Part shown: in pieces, positions 42,918 through 51,759 of the stretch
Layout of the letters: the number at the start of each line of letters is the position of its first letter
Position numbering within the stretch: position 1 is the stretch's first letter
DNA from: Negadavirga shengliensis
GTDB lineage: Bacteria; Bacteroidota; Bacteroidia; Cytophagales; Cyclobacteriaceae
Assembly: GCF_042652345.1 (NCBI RefSeq)
Contig: NZ_JBHSJJ010000003.1
Location: forward strand, 248,001-312,000
Direction of reading: 5' to 3'
DNA: 64,000 bases
Notes under the pieces: generated by a model
The model's input: the letters and a program-made list of their open reading frames with translations, nothing else
Database searches by the model: none
Told to the model about the DNA's origin: nothing
Made by a program: the position numbers and the translations under genes

Positions 42918-43205
42918 ATGGCAAAATACCTGAAATACACCAAAAACTTCTACTTTATTTTTACCGTTTTATTTATTGCGTGGATGGTTTTTATGGACAC
43001 CAATGATATCGTAAGTCATTTTACGCTTAGGGCAAAACTTAAGGATTTGGAAAAACAGAAGGAGTTTTACTTGGAACGAAAGGAAAAAATCCAGGAGGAA
43101 AGGGAAGAGCTGATGAGTAATTATGAGCTGCTTGAAAAATTTGCCCGGGAAAGGTATTTGATGAAAAGAAAAACAGAGGACCTGTATGTTATTGTGGAAA
43201 AATAA
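42918..43205 (+). CDS. DivIC/FtsB-like septum formation initiator
   Basis: A 95-residue small membrane protein: a short cytoplasmic N-terminus, one span (about 12-28, FYFIFTVLFIAWMVFMD), then a Lys/Glu-rich coiled coil (about 40-75) and a short C-terminal domain with EKFARERYLMKRKTEDLYV, the pattern of FtsB/DivIC. These link FtsL and FtsQ in the divisome. It follows eno at a distance, as ftsB follows eno in proteobacteria, but here with an opposite-strand gene between. Its 3' end overlaps the next gene by 20 bp. Confidence 0.85.
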   Translation: MAKYLKYTKNFYFIFTVLFIAWMVFMDTNDIVSHFTLRAKLKDLEKQKEFYLERKEKIQEEREELMSNYELLEKFARERYLMKRKTEDLYVIVEK

Positions 43206-43764
43206 AAACCCGTTTCCCCCAGCTTTTTTATTGTCGCTATTCCTTATAGCAGCAGGCTTAAATGACCTCTATGCCCAGCGGGAAATATACCTTGAAGATC
43301 ACCCGCCTTTAAAGGAAAGGATGTATTTTGGAGGAAACCTGAGTCTCCAATTTGGTACCCTTACGTTTATAGACGTTTCCCCTTTGGCAGGGGTCATGGT
43401 CACCGAAAAGTACTCTGCAGGAGTCGGGGCTACCTACCAGTATTTCAATAACCGGTTTTATCGGAATGCAGCTGCTCATGTCTATGGGGGGAGAATATTC
43501 AACCGCTACAATGTTTTGCCACGCATTTTTGCCCATGCCGAATATGAAGTATTGAATGTGGAGGTCGCCAATGAAGTTCCCAATTCCAGTGAGGTGATTT
43601 TCACCAGGGATTGGGTCCCTGGATTATTGATGGGGGCAGGATATTTTACGCCTTTTGGAAATAGGGGAGGTATGAATTTCATGCTGCTCTACAACCTTAC
43701 CTATGATAATCTTAGGTCGCCTTATAATGAACCTTATGTGATAAGAGTGGGTTTTGTATTTTAA
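43186..43764 (+). CDS. predicted outer-membrane beta-barrel protein, function unknown
   Basis: 192 residues. A signal peptide (about 1-31, ending LYAQ) precedes alternating hydrophobic/aromatic strands such as LSLQFGTLTFIDVSPLAGVMV and YSAGVGATYQYFNNRF, and the C-terminus ends in an aromatic, VIRVGFVF, as in outer membrane barrels. The start overlaps the DivIC-like gene by 20 bp, so translation is probably coupled. Only about four barrel hairpins are visible, suggesting an 8-strand barrel. The function is not known. Confidence 0.7.
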   Translation: MLLWKNKNPFPPAFLLSLFLIAAGLNDLYAQREIYLEDHPPLKERMYFGGNLSLQFGTLTFIDVSPLAGVMVTEKYSAGVGATYQYFNNRFYRNAAAHVYGGRIFNRYNVLPRIFAHAEYEVLNVEVANEVPNSSEVIFTRDWVPGLLMGAGYFTPFGNRGGMNFMLLYNLTYDNLRSPYNEPYVIRVGFVF

Positions 43765-43774
43765 AGCAACGATC

Positions 43775-44608
43775 ATGGCTTCATTTATAGACCGACTGCA
43801 TCAAGCCCACAATTCTTGTCCCGAATGTCCCTCCCCTAAAATTATCAGAAGATTTTTTGAGGATATCCTGGGGGTTTTGTTTCCCGAACATACCAATGAA
43901 ATTCTCAGAGAAAGGGGCAGTCTTGAAATGAAGCTGTTTGACCTTCAGGTTCAGTTGAAAAAAATACTTCTTAACCACAATAACCTTCATGGAGGTGACG
44001 GAGAGAAACTGGGAGCGGCTTTTTTTGAACAGTTGGAGGATATCTACCAACTTCTTCAGGAAGATTTGGATGCCATGTATGCAGGCGACCCAGCTGCCAA
44101 GTCCAAGACAGAAATCATCCGCTGCTATCCCGGTTTTTATGCCGTTTCTGCTTACAGGATTGCCCATTTGTTATATGTACTGGGCGTATCACTTATACCG
44201 AGGATGATTACCGAGTACGCCCATAGCAAAACAGGCGTGGACATTCATCCGGGCGCTACTATAGGGAGGTATTTCTGTATTGATCATGGTACGGGTATCG
44301 TAATAGGTGAAACTACCCAAGTGGGGGATCACGTGAAGCTGTATCAGGGCGTGACCCTGGGAGCCTTGAGTGTGAATAAAGAAGATGCGGACAAGAAAAG
44401 ACATCCTACCATTGAAGACCATGTGGTGATATATGCAGGGGCCACTATATTGGGCGGGGACACGGTGATAGGAAGAGAAAGTGTCGTAGGAGGAAACGTG
44501 TGGCTAACGAAAAGTATCCCACCCAAAAGTAAAATTTATTACCAAACAAAAATATACGACGGATCATCTAATCTGACCGATTTTTATGTGTTGAAAAACG
44601 ATGCATGA
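43775..44608 (+). CDS. cysE: serine O-acetyltransferase
   Basis: 277 residues from the ATG at 43775 (MASFIDRLHQAHNSC). It acetylates serine with acetyl-CoA, the first step of cysteine synthesis. The N-terminal helical domain (1-150) is followed by left-handed hexapeptide repeats (GVDIHPGATIGRYFCIDHG, IVIGETTQVGDHVKLYQG). It resembles the EpsC-type serine acetyltransferases with a long N-terminus. cysM follows 44 bp later, giving a cysteine operon. Confidence 0.93.
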   Translation: MASFIDRLHQAHNSCPECPSPKIIRRFFEDILGVLFPEHTNEILRERGSLEMKLFDLQVQLKKILLNHNNLHGGDGEKLGAAFFEQLEDIYQLLQEDLDAMYAGDPAAKSKTEIIRCYPGFYAVSAYRIAHLLYVLGVSLIPRMITEYAHSKTGVDIHPGATIGRYFCIDHGTGIVIGETTQVGDHVKLYQGVTLGALSVNKEDADKKRHPTIEDHVVIYAGATILGGDTVIGRESVVGGNVWLTKSIPPKSKIYYQTKIYDGSSNLTDFYVLKNDA

Positions 44609-44652
44609 GTGTCAGGTTGTTGTCTTGATATCCATTTACAATCCCAACATAG

Positions 44653-45531
44653 ATGAAGTTATTTGAACTGATCGGCAATACGCCATTGATTGAGTTAGTA
44701 CATATTCCTACAAATCCCAAAGTAAAAATTTTTTGTAAGCTGGAAGGACAGAATCCCGGTGGCTCTGTAAAGGACAGGGCTGCCTATAACATGATCCGGG
44801 CAGCAATTGAAAGAGGCGAAATCCGAAGAGGATCCAGGCTGGTAGAGGCGACCAGCGGCAATACAGGTATAGCCTTGGCCATGGTGGCCAATTTGTTGGG
44901 GGTGGAAATGACGCTCGTGATGCCGGACAGCTCAACCAAAGAGAGGGTGCTGTCTATGGAAGCATATGGTGCAAAAGTCATCCTTACTCCAGCCGAGAGA
45001 ACCATAGAGTATTCCAGGACAGTAGCAGAAGAAATGGCCGAAAATGAAGGCTATTATATGCTTAACCAGTTTGCCAACCCCGACAACTATTGGGCCCATT
45101 ACCACACCACTGGTCCTGAAATTTACAAAGATACACAAGGGAGAATTACCCACTTTGTTTCCGCTATGGGTACCACGGGTACGATCATGGGCGTTTCACG
45201 GTACCTGAAGGAAAAGAATCCGGCCATACGCATCGTGGGCACCCAACCTACTGACGGTTCAAGTATTCCGGGCATCAGAAGGTGGTCACCGGAGTTTCTT
45301 CCTAAAATTTACGATCCGGCCCGGGTGGATGAGGTACTGGATGTGAGTGAGGAGCAGGCGACCCTGATGACCCGCCGGATGGCAAAGGAAGAGGGGATAC
45401 TGGCAGGCATGAGCAGTGGAGGGGCATTGCACGCTGCCCTCGAACTTTCGAAAACACTGGAAGAGGGCCTGATCGTCTGCGTCACCTGTGATAGGGGAGA
45501 CCGCTATTTGAGTTTGGACCTGTTTGGTTGA
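44653..45531 (+). CDS. cysM: cysteine synthase (O-acetylserine sulfhydrylase), CysM type
   Basis: 292 residues. This PLP enzyme makes cysteine from O-acetylserine and sulfide. The PLP lysine is in PGGSVKDRAAYNM (Lys 40), the phosphate/substrate loop is EATSGNTGIALAM, and SAMGTTGTIMGVSRYLKE binds the cofactor phosphate. The short C-terminus and the PTDGSSIPGIRRWSPEFLP segment favour CysM over CysK. It is paired with cysE. Confidence 0.93.
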   Translation: MKLFELIGNTPLIELVHIPTNPKVKIFCKLEGQNPGGSVKDRAAYNMIRAAIERGEIRRGSRLVEATSGNTGIALAMVANLLGVEMTLVMPDSSTKERVLSMEAYGAKVILTPAERTIEYSRTVAEEMAENEGYYMLNQFANPDNYWAHYHTTGPEIYKDTQGRITHFVSAMGTTGTIMGVSRYLKEKNPAIRIVGTQPTDGSSIPGIRRWSPEFLPKIYDPARVDEVLDVSEEQATLMTRRMAKEEGILAGMSSGGALHAALELSKTLEEGLIVCVTCDRGDRYLSLDLFG

Positions 45532-45605
45532 TGTCCCTGATTTTAGATTGGGTGTTGAGATCCCTCTGAAAAGAGGAAATCCGCGATCATCAGAAGAGAA
45601 AAATC

Positions 45606-47528
45606 CTAATTTGGGCTTCGTCTCCTTAATCCAAAAGCCTTGATTTTGGAACTCAGTGTAGATGGAGGGATACCTAAGAGCGACGCGGCGCCGTTTTTCC
45701 CTGATATTTTCCATGCGGTTTGTTCCAATGCGTTGAGCAGGTTTTTCCGTTCCAATGCTTCGAGTTGATGAGCCGTTAGGATTTTTTGGTCACTGATAAT
45801 CATCCCATGTTCATTTTCGGGACTTACATTCAGCGATTCAGAGGGGATAAACCTTTCCAGTTGGAGGTTTTCATCCTTTGCCAAAATAACAGCTCTTTCT
45901 ATCACATGCTGAAGTTCACGGATATTTCCCGGCCACTGGTAGGATAAAAGGAGTGCTATGGAACCGGCGTTGAGAGGAAGTATTTTTTTTCCGGTTTGCC
46001 TGCTGAATTTTTTTATGAATAAATCCGCTAGAAGTACGACATCCCCTTCTCTTTCCCGCAGTGAGGGCAGGTGTATGGGAATGACATTCAGGCGGTAATA
46101 TAAATCCTCTCTAAAAGTACCTGCTTTGACCATTTCGTGTAGGTTTCGATTGGTGGCAGCGATCACCCTTACATCCACTTTTACCGTCCGGTTACCGCCC
46201 AAGGTCTCAAATTCTCCCTCTTGCAATACCCGCAGGAGCTTTGGCTGCATATCTAAGGGAAGCTCACCCACCTCATCGAGGAACAAAGTGCCTCCGTCTG
46301 CCAAAGAAAACCGGCCCTCTCTCCTTTGCAGCGCACCCGTAAAAGCACCTTTTTCATGTCCGAAAAATTCGCTTTCAATCAAATTGGAAGGAATGGCGGC
46401 GCAATTAACAATGATCAGAGGTTTATGGCTCCTCAGGCTTCTTTCATGGATGTTTCTTGCAAACACTTCTTTTCCCGTACCTGATTCACCTAATAAAAGC
46501 ACGGTGCTGTTGCTTTTAGCCACATGCTGAATGTCCTCCAGTACCTTTCGCAGCGCACTGCATTCGCCCAAGATGGGCGTTGAATTTTTGTCCCCAAGGC
46601 CTAGATGGGAAGCATCATCTTCCAGAATTCTGATACGTTGTTCTGCTCGTCTCAGTTCTTTTAGGTTTCTCAATAGCAACGTGTGGTAAAGCTCATGTGA
46701 CACCTGATACCGGCAGATAGATGCCCCCACGGGAACGATATCCCCATTTTTGTTGAAAACCTGCAATTCTTTATTTGACCCCGTTTCAACCGTGCCTTCT
46801 GGTTGGGTTCTGGACGCTTTTAGGACCCCTCTCAAATAGGCAGCGCTGTCTTCTTCAAACAGGCTATAAACCAAACTGCCTGACAGTTCACTTTCTTTTA
46901 GGCCAAAAAGTATGGAAGCGGCCGGATTGGTCAATGATACAAAGCCTAAACTGTCGATTTCCAAAATGGCATCATTCATATTTTCAATGAGAGCAGATAG
47001 ATGCTTTTTTTTCTCAAACAATGCTTCGTTCGCTTTAAGTCTCAGCAACTCTGCATTGGCTCGCTGGGCAAAAAGACTGAAAACGGCCTCTTGCTCTTCA
47101 GAGGGGTGTAGTGGGGCATCATGAATAATGGCCAGGTGACCCAGAACATCGCCGTCTTCACCAAAAAGCGGCTGTCCCATATAGCTGACCGCATTTAGAG
47201 GCTCCAGGTCAGGGTCGTCAGGAAACAATTCAATCACCCTTTCCGCAACCAAAAAACAAGCCTTATCCGTGATCACCCTTTCGCAAGGTGTATTTGTCAA
47301 ACTGTACTCATAGTGATTTACATAACCCCCATTGAACCAGAAAGCAAATGACCTGAGTGTTTGTTCTTTCGGCAGCAGTTCTGTGACCCAAGCCCCCTTT
47401 ACCTCCAAGGCTTCCGAAAGATGCCTTACCAATACTTTAAAATAATCCCGGCCAAACTTGGTATGGGTATGCTCCACAATAAACCTTACCAAGCGGTTAA
47501 TGTCGTCAGTTTGGGTTTTTGTAACCAT
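45606..47528 (-). CDS. sigma-54-dependent transcriptional regulator (GAF-PAS-AAA-Fis)
   Basis: 640 residues. A GAF-like sensor domain (about 10-165) and a PAS domain (about 175-285) precede a sigma-54 activator AAA+ domain (about 312-545). It has Walker A GESGTGKE at 347-354, the sigma-54 contact loop GAFTGA at 394-399 and Walker B GGTLFLDEVGELP. A Fis-type HTH ends the protein (AASLLGIPPSTLSSKIKAFG). It resembles FhlA/NorR-class regulators with cytoplasmic sensing. The signal and targets are not evident. It is convergent with cysM and codirectional with the dehydrogenase gene upstream. Confidence 0.93.
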   Translation of the reverse strand: MVTKTQTDDINRLVRFIVEHTHTKFGRDYFKVLVRHLSEALEVKGAWVTELLPKEQTLRSFAFWFNGGYVNHYEYSLTNTPCERVITDKACFLVAERVIELFPDDPDLEPLNAVSYMGQPLFGEDGDVLGHLAIIHDAPLHPSEEQEAVFSLFAQRANAELLRLKANEALFEKKKHLSALIENMNDAILEIDSLGFVSLTNPAASILFGLKESELSGSLVYSLFEEDSAAYLRGVLKASRTQPEGTVETGSNKELQVFNKNGDIVPVGASICRYQVSHELYHTLLLRNLKELRRAEQRIRILEDDASHLGLGDKNSTPILGECSALRKVLEDIQHVAKSNSTVLLLGESGTGKEVFARNIHERSLRSHKPLIIVNCAAIPSNLIESEFFGHEKGAFTGALQRREGRFSLADGGTLFLDEVGELPLDMQPKLLRVLQEGEFETLGGNRTVKVDVRVIAATNRNLHEMVKAGTFREDLYYRLNVIPIHLPSLREREGDVVLLADLFIKKFSRQTGKKILPLNAGSIALLLSYQWPGNIRELQHVIERAVILAKDENLQLERFIPSESLNVSPENEHGMIISDQKILTAHQLEALERKNLLNALEQTAWKISGKNGAASLLGIPPSTLSSKIKAFGLRRRSPN

Positions 47529-47642
47529 CGTTGGAAGATCCTAGCAAAGAGGTGTTAAAGGATTTATTTTAAATTCTGATAATGAGGGGTTTGGTATGTA
47601 ATTTAGTTGAAATATTTGAAATTGCAATCGGGGTTTGAAGAA

Positions 47643-48731
47643 TTACCAGCTGACCCCGAGTTTTTTCCCCAGCGCTTTAAGGTCCTCTACCACCGGGGCC
47701 AGTATTGGAATGCCGTTTAACTTTCTTTCCGATTCAAGTTCGCGTTCGGGGTCACCTGGAATAAGCACCTTATCCTGCCCGGGAACTGGCTGGGCAGAGC
47801 GGAATCTTCTTATCCAGTTATCCATATGCGACTTGAATTCATCTGCCGGTCGAAATGCATCCATTCTCATGGCTCCGAAGAAATGTCCCAGACCTTCTCC
47901 TACCGGATTGGGGTCCGGTTCCAGAAATGCCACAAAAGGAGGGACCCAGGGACCATAGTTAGCACCTGAGAATACCGCCGAAAATATATCCACTATGGCT
48001 CCTAAGCCATAACCTTTATGAGACCCGTGCTCGCGGTCACCTCCCAAGGGCAACAAAGCGCCGCCTTCCTTTACGCCATACGGGTTGTTTGTGGGTTGTC
48101 CGTCCTTATCCTGTATCCAGCCTAACGGAGCTTCCATTCCCTTTCTTTGCAGGATCTCCAATTTGCCGTTAGCTGCGGTGGTGGTTGCCATGTCCAGAAC
48201 GAACGGCGGCTCTTTATCAGCCGGAATGGCTACTGCAATGGGGTTGGTTCCCAATAAACGTTCTTTTGAAAAAGTGGGGCTGACCAGGGGGCTCGCATTG
48301 GTCAGGGAGATGCCTACCATATCATGCTGAAGGGCCTGCATGGCATGGATGCCTGCAATACCGTAATGGTTGCTGTTTTTTACAGAAACCCAGCCGGTTC
48401 CCGCTGTTTTGGCTTTGGTGATCGCCACGTTCATGGCGTGGGGGGCCACCACAAGGCCCAAGCCACCGTCTCCGTCCACTACCGCCGTGCTGGGGCTTTC
48501 ATGGACGATCCGGATGCTGGGGGTGGGGTTGATCCGCTTTGCTTCCCACAGGCGTACATAACCGGATAGCCGGGCCACGCCGTGAGAGTCCACGCCCCGA
48601 AGGTCAGCCGAAAGCAATACTTTTGTGGCCACTTCTGCATCGTTTTCCGGGCAGCCGATTTTCAGCAATATGTTTTTGGTAAAATTTTCTAAGTGCTCAA
48701 GAGGGAAATTCATTTGAGTAAGTTTTGGCAT
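47643..48731 (-). CDS. malate/L-lactate/ureidoglycolate dehydrogenase family protein
   Basis: 362 residues of the Ldh_2 family, NAD(P)-dependent oxidoreductases unrelated to classic MDH/LDH. DLRGVDSHGVARLSGYV with the catalytic His, VKNSNHYGIAGIHAM, LGTNPIAVAIP and SHKGYGLGAIVDIFSAVF are family motifs. Substrate could be malate, sulfolactate or another 2-hydroxy acid, and the sequence does not decide. An ATG 6 codons in (48713) also fits the family start. It lies 114 bp upstream of the sigma-54 regulator on the same strand. Confidence 0.9.
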   Translation of the reverse strand: MPKLTQMNFPLEHLENFTKNILLKIGCPENDAEVATKVLLSADLRGVDSHGVARLSGYVRLWEAKRINPTPSIRIVHESPSTAVVDGDGGLGLVVAPHAMNVAITKAKTAGTGWVSVKNSNHYGIAGIHAMQALQHDMVGISLTNASPLVSPTFSKERLLGTNPIAVAIPADKEPPFVLDMATTTAANGKLEILQRKGMEAPLGWIQDKDGQPTNNPYGVKEGGALLPLGGDREHGSHKGYGLGAIVDIFSAVFSGANYGPWVPPFVAFLEPDPNPVGEGLGHFFGAMRMDAFRPADEFKSHMDNWIRRFRSAQPVPGQDKVLIPGDPERELESERKLNGIPILAPVVEDLKALGKKLGVSW

Positions 48732-48807
48732 TAAAAATCATAATGCCGCAAAATTGCAAAAAAGAAACGCAAGAAACAGGATTAAATGTTCAAAAAATAA
48801 GGTATGG

Positions 48808-49761
48808 TCAAACAGAGATATTTACCCCGGATACCACTTTTTCCATCAGTTCGGCAATCACACCTTCTTTCAAAGAATAAGTGGAGCAAATCAATGTGGG
48901 CGTTTCGACATATTTTAGTATATACTGAATCAGACAGGATGCCACCACAATCATGTCTACCCGCATGGGGATCATTCCAGGGATTTTTAATCTTTCCTGC
49001 TTGTTCAACCGGATCAGTTTATCGGCAATGGATTGAAAGTTTTGAATAGGAAGGAAATGACTTTGGATGTCGCGCGATCTTTCCAGCTGGAGTGAAGCAA
49101 GGTACATATCCGTAAGCGTATCAAAAGTGCCTGAAGCACCTATCAACCGGGTCGGAGAATATTTTTTTATGGCGTTAAAAAGGGAGGTAAGTTCGCTTTC
49201 CAGATAACTGTATAGTTTATCCACTTCTTCTTCCAAAATGGGGTCATGGTAATGAAACCTATCCAACATGCGCTGCCCCCCGATTTCGAAACTTTTTTTC
49301 CAGAAAATGGTTTCCTCATTCCCTATAATAAATTCCACTGAGCCGCCGCCGATGTCCATCATCAATGAGGTGTTTTGGTCGAGGCTACTGCTTAGGCGGA
49401 TTCCTTTATATATCAATTCCGCTTCCCTTTCACCATCTATGATGTTGACCTTGAAGCCGGTTAGTTGGAGAATTTTATCAGTGAAGTCGTTGGCGTTTTT
49501 TGCATTCCTCACTGCACTGGTAGCAAAAGTGAAAACCTGGTCGATTTTTTCCCCTTTGATCAGATTTTGAAAATGGGTTAAGGTATGTAAGGCCCGTTTC
49601 TGGGCATTCGGCAACAGGACATTTTGGTTGATACCCCCTTCTCCAATCCTTACAGCGATTTTCTCCTTATAGAGGATTTCAAACTGATTATCACCCATTT
49701 GTACCAATAACAGATGAAAAGTATTGGTGCCCATGTCTATTACTGCTGCCTTTTTTTTCAT
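48808..49761 (-). CDS. Ppx/GppA family phosphatase (exopolyphosphatase-like)
   Basis: 317 residues with the actin-like ASKHA fold. The phosphate-1 loop AVIDMGTNTFHLLLVQ and the second glycine-rich loop LMMDIGGGSVEFIIG are present. It is shorter than E. coli Ppx (513 residues) and lacks the C-terminal HD-like domain, like many short GppA/Ppx members. It may hydrolyse polyphosphate or pppGpp, and these cannot be separated here. Its gene is alone, divergent from the carboxyltransferase. Confidence 0.9.
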   Translation of the reverse strand: MKKKAAVIDMGTNTFHLLLVQMGDNQFEILYKEKIAVRIGEGGINQNVLLPNAQKRALHTLTHFQNLIKGEKIDQVFTFATSAVRNAKNANDFTDKILQLTGFKVNIIDGEREAELIYKGIRLSSSLDQNTSLMMDIGGGSVEFIIGNEETIFWKKSFEIGGQRMLDRFHYHDPILEEEVDKLYSYLESELTSLFNAIKKYSPTRLIGASGTFDTLTDMYLASLQLERSRDIQSHFLPIQNFQSIADKLIRLNKQERLKIPGMIPMRVDMIVVASCLIQYILKYVETPTLICSTYSLKEGVIAELMEKVVSGVNISV

Positions 49762-49986
49762 TCTACCGGCTTTTTTTATGGTTTTGCGAATATATAAAGT
49801 TTATTTAAAATGAAAACCTTTAAATATTTATATATTCATAAAAATAATTTCAATTACAGGGGGATAACCAACTAAGTTTGTTCTCAACAAGCCTGATATT
49901 TTCCATTTTAGCCCTGTTTTTCTCCTGAAAATTGAATGATCTCTTATATAATGCGCTTCCTTCTTTTCTGATAAGAAACTCGTTCC

Positions 49987-49994
49987 TATCTTTG
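49987..49994 (+). promoter_or_regulatory. candidate -7 element before the carboxyltransferase gene
   Basis: TATCTTTG fits TAnnTTTG, 22 bases before the start codon. The expected -33 position has only TTTTC. The rest of the 254-bp intergenic space is AT-rich and featureless. Confidence 0.45.
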
Positions 49995-50015
49995 GTTAAA
50001 GCCAAATAAACCACC

Positions 50016-51587
50016 ATGCAAGAACCACATAATACGCTGGATAAATCCCAGGAAAAAATTGAGGAACTCAGAAAGAAGAACGCGGAAGCATTAAAAGGAG
50101 GAGGAGAACAGCGTATTGCCTCCCAGCATAAAAAAGGGAAACTTACGGCCAGGGAAAGGCTTTCGCTGTTACTGGATGAGGGTTCTTTTCAGGAATTGGA
50201 CCGGTTCGTGGTGCATAGAAGCAAGCAATTTGGTATTGATAAGGAGAAATACCCCGGAGATGGGGTGGTGACGGGTTATGGAGCCATTGGAGGACGGTTG
50301 GTTTACGTGTTTTCCCAGGATTTCACCGTATTTGGCGGTTCTCTTTCTGAAACCCACGCCGAGAAAATCTGTAAAATCATGGATATGGCCATGAAAAATG
50401 GCGCACCGGTGATAGGGCTGAATGATTCAGGCGGAGCCCGGATACAGGAAGGGGTAAATTCGCTCGGAGGATATGCCGATATATTTTACAGAAATACCCT
50501 GGCTTCAGGTGTAATTCCTCAGATATCGGCGGTGATGGGTCCCTGCGCGGGTGGGGCGGTTTATTCCCCTGCCATCACCGACTTTATTTTTATGGTGAAG
50601 AAAACGTCCTATATGTTCGTTACCGGTCCCAATGTGGTCAAGACCGTCACCCATGAAAATGTAAGTGCCGAGGATCTTGGAGGAGCAACTGCTCACAGCA
50701 GCAAGAGCGGCGTGGCCCACTTTGCCTGTGGGAATGAAGTGGATTGTTTAGACCGTATCAAAAAACTGTTGAGTTACATACCTCAGAACTGTGAGGAGGG
50801 TCCTCCCCTGGTAGAATATGAGGTTAGGGATGAAAAACGGCCGGGTTTGGATAACATTATTCCATCTCATCCTAACCAGCCGTATGACATGCGGGAAGTA
50901 ATAGAGGAAATTACCGATACCCACAGCTTCTTAGAAGTGCACCAGGATTTTGCCGAAAACATCGTGGTGGGCTTTGCCCGATTGGCGGGAAAGTCTGTCG
51001 GCATAGTTGGAAACCAGCCGGCATCATTGGCAGGGGTGTTGGACATAAATTCCTCCACCAAAGCCGCCAGATTTGTGCGGTTCTGCGATTGTTTTAACAT
51101 TCCCCTGCTGGTACTGGTGGATGTGCCGGGGTTTCTGCCAGGCACGGATCAGGAATGGAACGGCATCATTACCAACGGAGCCAAATTGCTTTATGCCTTT
51201 TCCGAAGCCACCGTGCCACGCATCACCGTGATCACGAGGAAAGCCTATGGAGGCGCCTATGACGTGATGAACTCGAAACATATAGGGGCGGATCTTAATT
51301 TTGCCTGGCCCAGTGCCGAGATCGCCGTGATGGGGCCAAAAGGGGCCGCTGAAATCATATTCAAAAAAGAAATTGCTGCCTCCGATAACCCTGAAGCCAA
51401 GTTGGAGGAGAAAGTGGCAGATTATAGCGAGCAATTTGCAAATCCCTATACCGCTGCTGAGCGGGGCTTTATAGATGAAGTCATCATGCCCCATGAGACC
51501 AGGGAAAAACTGATCAGAGGCTTTGACATGTTGGAAAACAAAGTGGATAAGCTGCCCCGAAAGAAACATGGAAATATGCCTTTATAG
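50016..51587 (+). CDS. acyl-CoA carboxylase carboxyltransferase subunit (propionyl-CoA carboxylase beta type)
   Basis: 523 residues with two crotonase-fold carboxyltransferase domains. GKLTARERLSLLLDEGSF, NDSGGARIQEGVNSL and GPCAGGAVYSPAITDF are in the N-terminal half, and FLPGTDQEWNGIITNGAK and KAYGGAYDVMNSKHIGAD in the C-terminal half. The Asp in GGAYDVM matches propionyl-CoA-specific enzymes, whereas acetyl-CoA-preferring relatives have Ile there. It would transfer the carboxyl group from carboxybiotin. The carrier gene at 4048 may encode a partner. Confidence 0.92.
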   Translation: MQEPHNTLDKSQEKIEELRKKNAEALKGGGEQRIASQHKKGKLTARERLSLLLDEGSFQELDRFVVHRSKQFGIDKEKYPGDGVVTGYGAIGGRLVYVFSQDFTVFGGSLSETHAEKICKIMDMAMKNGAPVIGLNDSGGARIQEGVNSLGGYADIFYRNTLASGVIPQISAVMGPCAGGAVYSPAITDFIFMVKKTSYMFVTGPNVVKTVTHENVSAEDLGGATAHSSKSGVAHFACGNEVDCLDRIKKLLSYIPQNCEEGPPLVEYEVRDEKRPGLDNIIPSHPNQPYDMREVIEEITDTHSFLEVHQDFAENIVVGFARLAGKSVGIVGNQPASLAGVLDINSSTKAARFVRFCDCFNIPLLVLVDVPGFLPGTDQEWNGIITNGAKLLYAFSEATVPRITVITRKAYGGAYDVMNSKHIGADLNFAWPSAEIAVMGPKGAAEIIFKKEIAASDNPEAKLEEKVADYSEQFANPYTAAERGFIDEVIMPHETREKLIRGFDMLENKVDKLPRKKHGNMPL

Positions 51588-51676
51588 CGAAAATCTAAGC
51601 CCAGAAAGAGAGCATCTTTTTCAAATAATCTGGCCATAATTTGATGAGACCTGTTAAAGTTTTAATCTTGGTAAAC

Positions 51677-51684
51677 TACATTTG
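51677..51684 (+). promoter_or_regulatory. candidate -7 element before the M42 peptidase gene
   Basis: TACATTTG fits TAnnTTTG, 75 bases before the start. No convincing -33 TTG is placed. Confidence 0.35.
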
Positions 51685-51759
51685 CTCTTAGGTTGCTACC
51701 CGAAATCCCAATAAACAACAGCGTGGAGCGATGGAACATTTATCATTAACCCTTATAAA

